A stretch of DNA of 64,000 nt from positions 21,880,683 to 21,944,682 of the forward strand of contig CM059560.1 in NCBI GenBank assembly GCA_030386875.1, given 5' to 3'. Each line of letters opens with the position of its first letter. Position 1 is the stretch's first letter. The stretch comes from Morinoia aosen (lineage: Eukaryota > Arthropoda > Malacostraca > Amphipoda > Talitridae). Both the position numbers and the translations under genes were made by a program. Under the pieces are notes generated by a model. That model worked only from the letters and a program-made list of their open reading frames with translations. It searched no databases and was not told where the DNA came from. This document shows positions 60,209 through 64,000 of this stretch, piece after piece.

Positions 60209-61618
60209 TGTCGTGACTCTTCTGGGACAAACTTTCGTCGTGTTCATATAAACGTTAAGAAGGTGTTGTTTTGGCCAAGCAACTATCTTCTAAAAGACCC
60301 GACGTGGAATAAAATGCTCTCGACAATGAACACAGCATCTCTGAGCTCTTCAACCTACGCTTCGAACAAAGCTTCGCTAACCGCCGGGCATCATCTGAAA
60401 CAATCAGCGAACCCCACACACACCCTCTACGAACCCCCACCATTGGACTTCGGACTCTCTGCTACGTAGACGACGCCTGTGCTCCAGATTATTTCAAGAC
60501 ACTTCCATATTTCCTTGGGTATTTAAACTTCTTCCTGCGAGACCTAAAATGTTGTTCATTCTTCATAAATTACTTGCCATTTAATTATAATGCTTAATCC
60601 ATTAGAATCATCCCTCAACGCTTGCTATTTTCTGAGATATTTTCATGTAACAACTTCAAGACAGGTAACGCGTTTATTCGCACTCGAGACAGCGTCTCTT
60701 AGCCTCCCTCTGGACAGATGTGCACAACGGCAGAAGGACCTGGGCCGTCAACTAAGAAAGACGTGTGACTCTCCGCTCGCCCATGCGGGTGAAGCGGAGG
60801 AAGTGTTAATTAAGATTGTACTGTATTGCCCACAGCTACTCGGGATTTTTATCAGCTAAGTACTCCCATATTATTCCTCTTCGTATTCATCTATATTTCG
60901 TCGAACGCTCCTCGTAACTACATGTGTAGGATAGATTAATTCCATTCGATAACTCCTAGACGATCTTCGTTCTCTGTTAATTACTCAATGCCGAGGCTTG
61001 ATCTCACCTAAGATGTGTACATTATTATCATCAATGCAGTCCTCTACTAAATGATACAACATCGGGGCCTCACCTCGTGTAGGATGTCCTTGTCAGACTT
61101 CACTATATATTAATAGTCTATATTCTCATCTATTGTTTCACGTTAAAGGCTTCACCAGTTTATCTCAATGTCATAATTTGTACCATATGTGTCATCTCAT
61201 GGATATGAATCGACTTAATCACCGAGATCTGATAGCATTGTAATCATTTAGAACCTAATATGCTATGTGTATCGTGAATCGCTTCTTATTTCCACATGTG
61301 TCATTCCCCTTGCTGATTGAGTTTGAAGACGTCAATATAACAAATGTGCGTTGCACTCATCTCATTATTCACCTTCTGCTTAATTAGTTATGATATCATG
61401 ATTATTCACAACGACTAATGACATTGAAAAGTCACTGCATATTTCGATCTTTAATGATATTACGAAAATATAATAAATGAGGCCTTCCGTCTCGATCATC
61501 GACCTAGAGATTCCTGAATTCGAAAAGAAAATGACGATGAATAATACTAGAAAAGAATTGCCATCTGAAAATCGGCCAGCGAATGATACGTACGCCAAAA
61601 AAAAAATAGGCTATAACA
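60209..61618 (+). repeat. 3' LTR of the non-autonomous element
   Basis: 1410 bp, the same as 55544-56955 by eye except in the A-rich tract near its end. Confidence 0.88.
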
Positions 61619-61769
61619 CATCAATAAAATAATTGCTTAGATTTTGATCTTAAGTTTCGAATAAAAATTAGTGGAGATGTCGGACAAGTTATGCTGGGAC
61701 AAACATCTTTTTTAAACAAAAAAATTTGAAAATCATTGATGTTCAATTCGACACTGCAGTAATCGGTAA

Positions 61770-62377
61770 AATCTGTTAACCAGCCTGCCAAATCTGTATA
61801 GTGGTCTATACAAACTGTACAATGGCTTTTTAAAACTGTACAACGACAGGCCAAAACTGTACAATGGCTTTTTAAAACTGTACAACGACAGGCCAAAACT
61901 GTACAATGGCTTTTTAAAACTGTACAATGGCGTGCTAAAACTGTACAATGACTGACCAAATCTGTACAATGACTGATCAAATCTGTACAATGACTGATCA
62001 AATCTGTACAATGACTGATCAAATCTGTACAATGACTGACCAAATCTGTACAATGACTGACCAAATCTGTACAATGACTGACCAAATCTGTACAATGACT
62101 GACCAAATCTGTACAATGACTGACCAAAAATGTACAATGATTGACCAAAAATGTACAATGACTGACCAAAACTGTGCAATGATTGACCAAAAATGTACAA
62201 TGACTGACCAAAACTGTGCAATGACTGACAAGAACTGAGCAATGACTGACAAAAACTGTGCAATGACTGACAAAAACTGTGCAATGACTAACAAAAACTG
62301 TGCAATGACTGACAAAAACTGTGCAATAACTGACCAAAACAGTACAAAAGCGTACGAAAACACTACAATGGCCTCCC
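61770..62377. repeat. 21-bp minisatellite, type A
   Basis: About 29 units containing CCAAATCTGTACAATGAC, with variants AAAACTGTGCAATG and, at the left end, a 42-bp two-unit pattern (CAGGCCAAAACTG alternating with CTTTTTAAAACTG). The 21-bp period gives seven-codon open frames on both strands that are not genes. It begins about 150 bp after the LTR element. Confidence 0.92.
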
Positions 62378-63104
62378 GAGACAGCAGTGTGGTCTGCCGA
62401 GACAGCACTGTGGTCTGCCGAGACCGCACTGTGGTCTGCCGAGACAGCACTGTGGTCTGCCGAGACAGCACTGTGGTCTGCCGAGACATCACTGTGGTCT
62501 GCCGAGACAGAACTGTGGTCTGCCGAGACAGCACTGTGGTCTGCCGAGACAGCACTGTGGTCTGCCGAGACAGCACTGTGGTCTGCCGAGACAGCAATGT
62601 GGTCTGCCGAGACAGCACTGTGGTCTGCCGAGACAGCACTGTGGTCTGCCGAGACAGCACTGTGGTCTGCCGAGACAGCACTGTGGTCTGCCGAGACAGC
62701 ACTGTGGTCTGCCGAGACAGCACTGTGGTCTGCCGAGACAGCACTGTGGTCTGCCGAGACAGCACTGTGGTCTGCCGAGACAGCACTGTGGTCTGCCGAG
62801 ACAGCACTGTGGTCTGCCGAGACAGCACTGTGGTCTGCCGAGACAGCACTGTGGTCTGCCGAGACAGCACTGTGGTCTGCCGAGACAGCACTGTGGTCTG
62901 CCGAGACAGCACTGTGGTCTGCCGAGACAGCACTGTGGTCTGCCGAGACAGCACTGTGGTCTGCCGAGACAGCACTGTGGTCTGCCGAGACAGCACTGTG
63001 GTCTGCCGAGACAGCACTGTGGTCTGCCGAGACAGCACTGTGGTCTGCCGAGACAGCACTGTAGTCTGCCGAGACAGCACTGTGGTCTGCCGAGACATTA
63101 CTGT
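62378..63104. repeat. 21-bp minisatellite, type B
   Basis: 34 units plus a partial unit containing GACAGCACTGTGGTCTG in exact 21-bp register, very homogeneous, with a few variants near the left end. It follows type A with no spacer. Equal unit length and the shared CTGT core suggest common origin. Confidence 0.95.
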
Positions 63105-64000
63105 GTAACCCGTCCCATGCTGTACGTGAAGAGTACAGTGCATTGCGCCAACCCGCACAAGGTGACGCTCCGCGTGAGGAACCAACCAGGGCGTGATATC
63201 GTCTTGTTCTGGTCGCAGGCACCCGCATCTGCGTGCTGCGTTCCATGCTTGTGTGTTGTGTCTCGTGTCGTGCGCATGTGCTCAGCTCAGGCAGCGTTGT
63301 ATCGTAAGTGTAGCGTGTTAAGGAAGTGAGTGTGTGTGGTGTGTAGCATTTAATTCTACTTACAGTAATCTTGAAATATCTGAGCAGAATTACCTTGCCA
63401 CAAAGCTGCCCAATTATCGGAATGTTTTAACCATTTGTTGATTTTCTGGGAATATTCAGCTTTTATACCTAGAATTTGAGTATCCATGGGATCATTTCTT
63501 GGGATAAAAAAATGAAAATGATCATAGTTCACACACGTACCTCCATATTTCTTATATTTTCAGTTTCAGCAGTGCTGTACGCTGGTGTTCAAGCGAGCTT
63601 ATCTACGATGAATTAAATTATGGAAATATTCATTAACCTGTCAAGCGTCGTCTTCTGCGACCGTTTGCGCTCTAGGAGTGACATACTCTCTCAGCTTCGG
63701 GATGCCTTTTATGTCTTCACTCATTTCTTATGAACTTATTTGTTTCCCTTGAATTATTTACGTTTTTTTTTAATTTATTTGCTTTTTACATAAATATTTA
63801 TATTTACTCGCTGTATAAATAAGAAACAAATCATGGAAAAGAAAAATTACTTAATTTCGTATGATTTCAGAACAATGTTAAATTCAAGTAATTAAAAATG
63901 GAGTAAAAACATGCACGAGAAATTTAGGAAAAAGTAATTGTCTCTTTTTTGTGATATCTCAAGGAAGTATAGCTATACAATACAAATAAACATTATGGTA
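63105..64000. other. Right-edge flank, no gene recognised
   Basis: GC-rich for about 230 bp next to the array (63105-63330), then AT-rich to the window end. A 70-codon frame at 63117-63329 has no recognisable features. Confidence 0.5.

Larger units (their letters stand above)
55544..61618 (+). mobile_element. Non-autonomous LTR retrotransposon (LARD-like), 6.1 kb
   Basis: Two long direct repeats (55544-56955, 1412 bp; 60209-61618, 1410 bp) run from TG to CA and flank a 3.25-kb internal part. A primer-site-like sequence follows the left repeat and a purine tract precedes the right one. CAT lies on both outer sides (55541-55543, 61619-61621), consistent with a 3-bp target duplication. By eye the LTRs differ only in an A-rich tract near their 3' ends, so the insertion is recent. 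No gag- or pol-like frame is present, as in LARD-type derivatives that depend on another element. Family: an LTR element; a Ty3/gypsy link is inferred from shared signals with 19940-28566. The alternative, two tandem copies of an unrelated repeat, is unlikely given the correct LTR architecture. Confidence 0.85.

Noticed and set aside
301-63104. CRISPR arrays
   Set aside because: The tandem arrays have no unique spacers between repeats and the DNA is eukaryotic.
61621-63246. 541-codon minus-strand frame over the 21-bp arrays
   Set aside because: Built almost wholly from seven-codon repeats of two minisatellite units.

Overview
The window is animal nuclear DNA, probably from an arthropod. It is AT-rich, has no operon-like gene packing, and shows no rRNA, tRNA or host protein-coding gene that I can support. 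The organism call is inference. It rests on a Ty3/gypsy LTR retrotransposon, short TTAA-flanked DNA transposon relatives, a SINE-like retroposon with an AAT tail, and very dense minisatellites. The only convincing protein-coding genes are gag and pol of the Ty3/gypsy element.

Layout. 0-10 kb: a 14-bp minisatellite (301-1304), a 1.48-kb TTAA-flanked element full of internal repeats (2491-3974), a 230-bp TTAA MITE (4748-4977) and an 18-bp minisatellite (6690-7935). 10-19 kb: five SINE-like copies, one diverged MITE and a degenerate repeat. 19.8-29.6 kb: a second 18-bp minisatellite, split by a complete-looking Ty3/gypsy element (19940-28566) whose two 748-bp LTRs look identical. 29.6-47 kb: more SINE copies, three MITE copies, adjoining 25-bp and 23-bp minisatellites (38436-39280) and a T/G/C-rich composite minisatellite (41275-42595). 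47-54 kb: a 15/20-bp minisatellite (47746-49275), a young SINE copy (51017-51385) and two arrays of one 13-bp unit. 55-64 kb: a MITE copy, a 6.1-kb non-autonomous LTR element (55544-61618) with 1.41-kb LTRs and no gag or pol, and a two-part 21-bp minisatellite (61770-63104).

The most interesting points are four. First, the full-length Ty3/gypsy element and the non-autonomous LTR element share candidate cis-acting signals: LTR ends, the primer-site neighbourhood, two leader motifs, the purine tract and an apparent 3-bp target duplication. This suggests the second is moved in trans by machinery of the first type. Second, about 10 kb (roughly 15%) of the window is highly homogenised minisatellite, with visible block structure, higher-order repeats and unit-length switches. 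Third, a SINE-like family of about 365 bp is present in some 14 whole or partial copies, all on the same strand; two copies have clear 13-14 bp target duplications. Fourth, the adjoining 25-bp and 23-bp arrays differ mainly by CpG transitions.

All alignments were done by eye. Copy ends of diverged repeats are approximate to about 10-20 bases.
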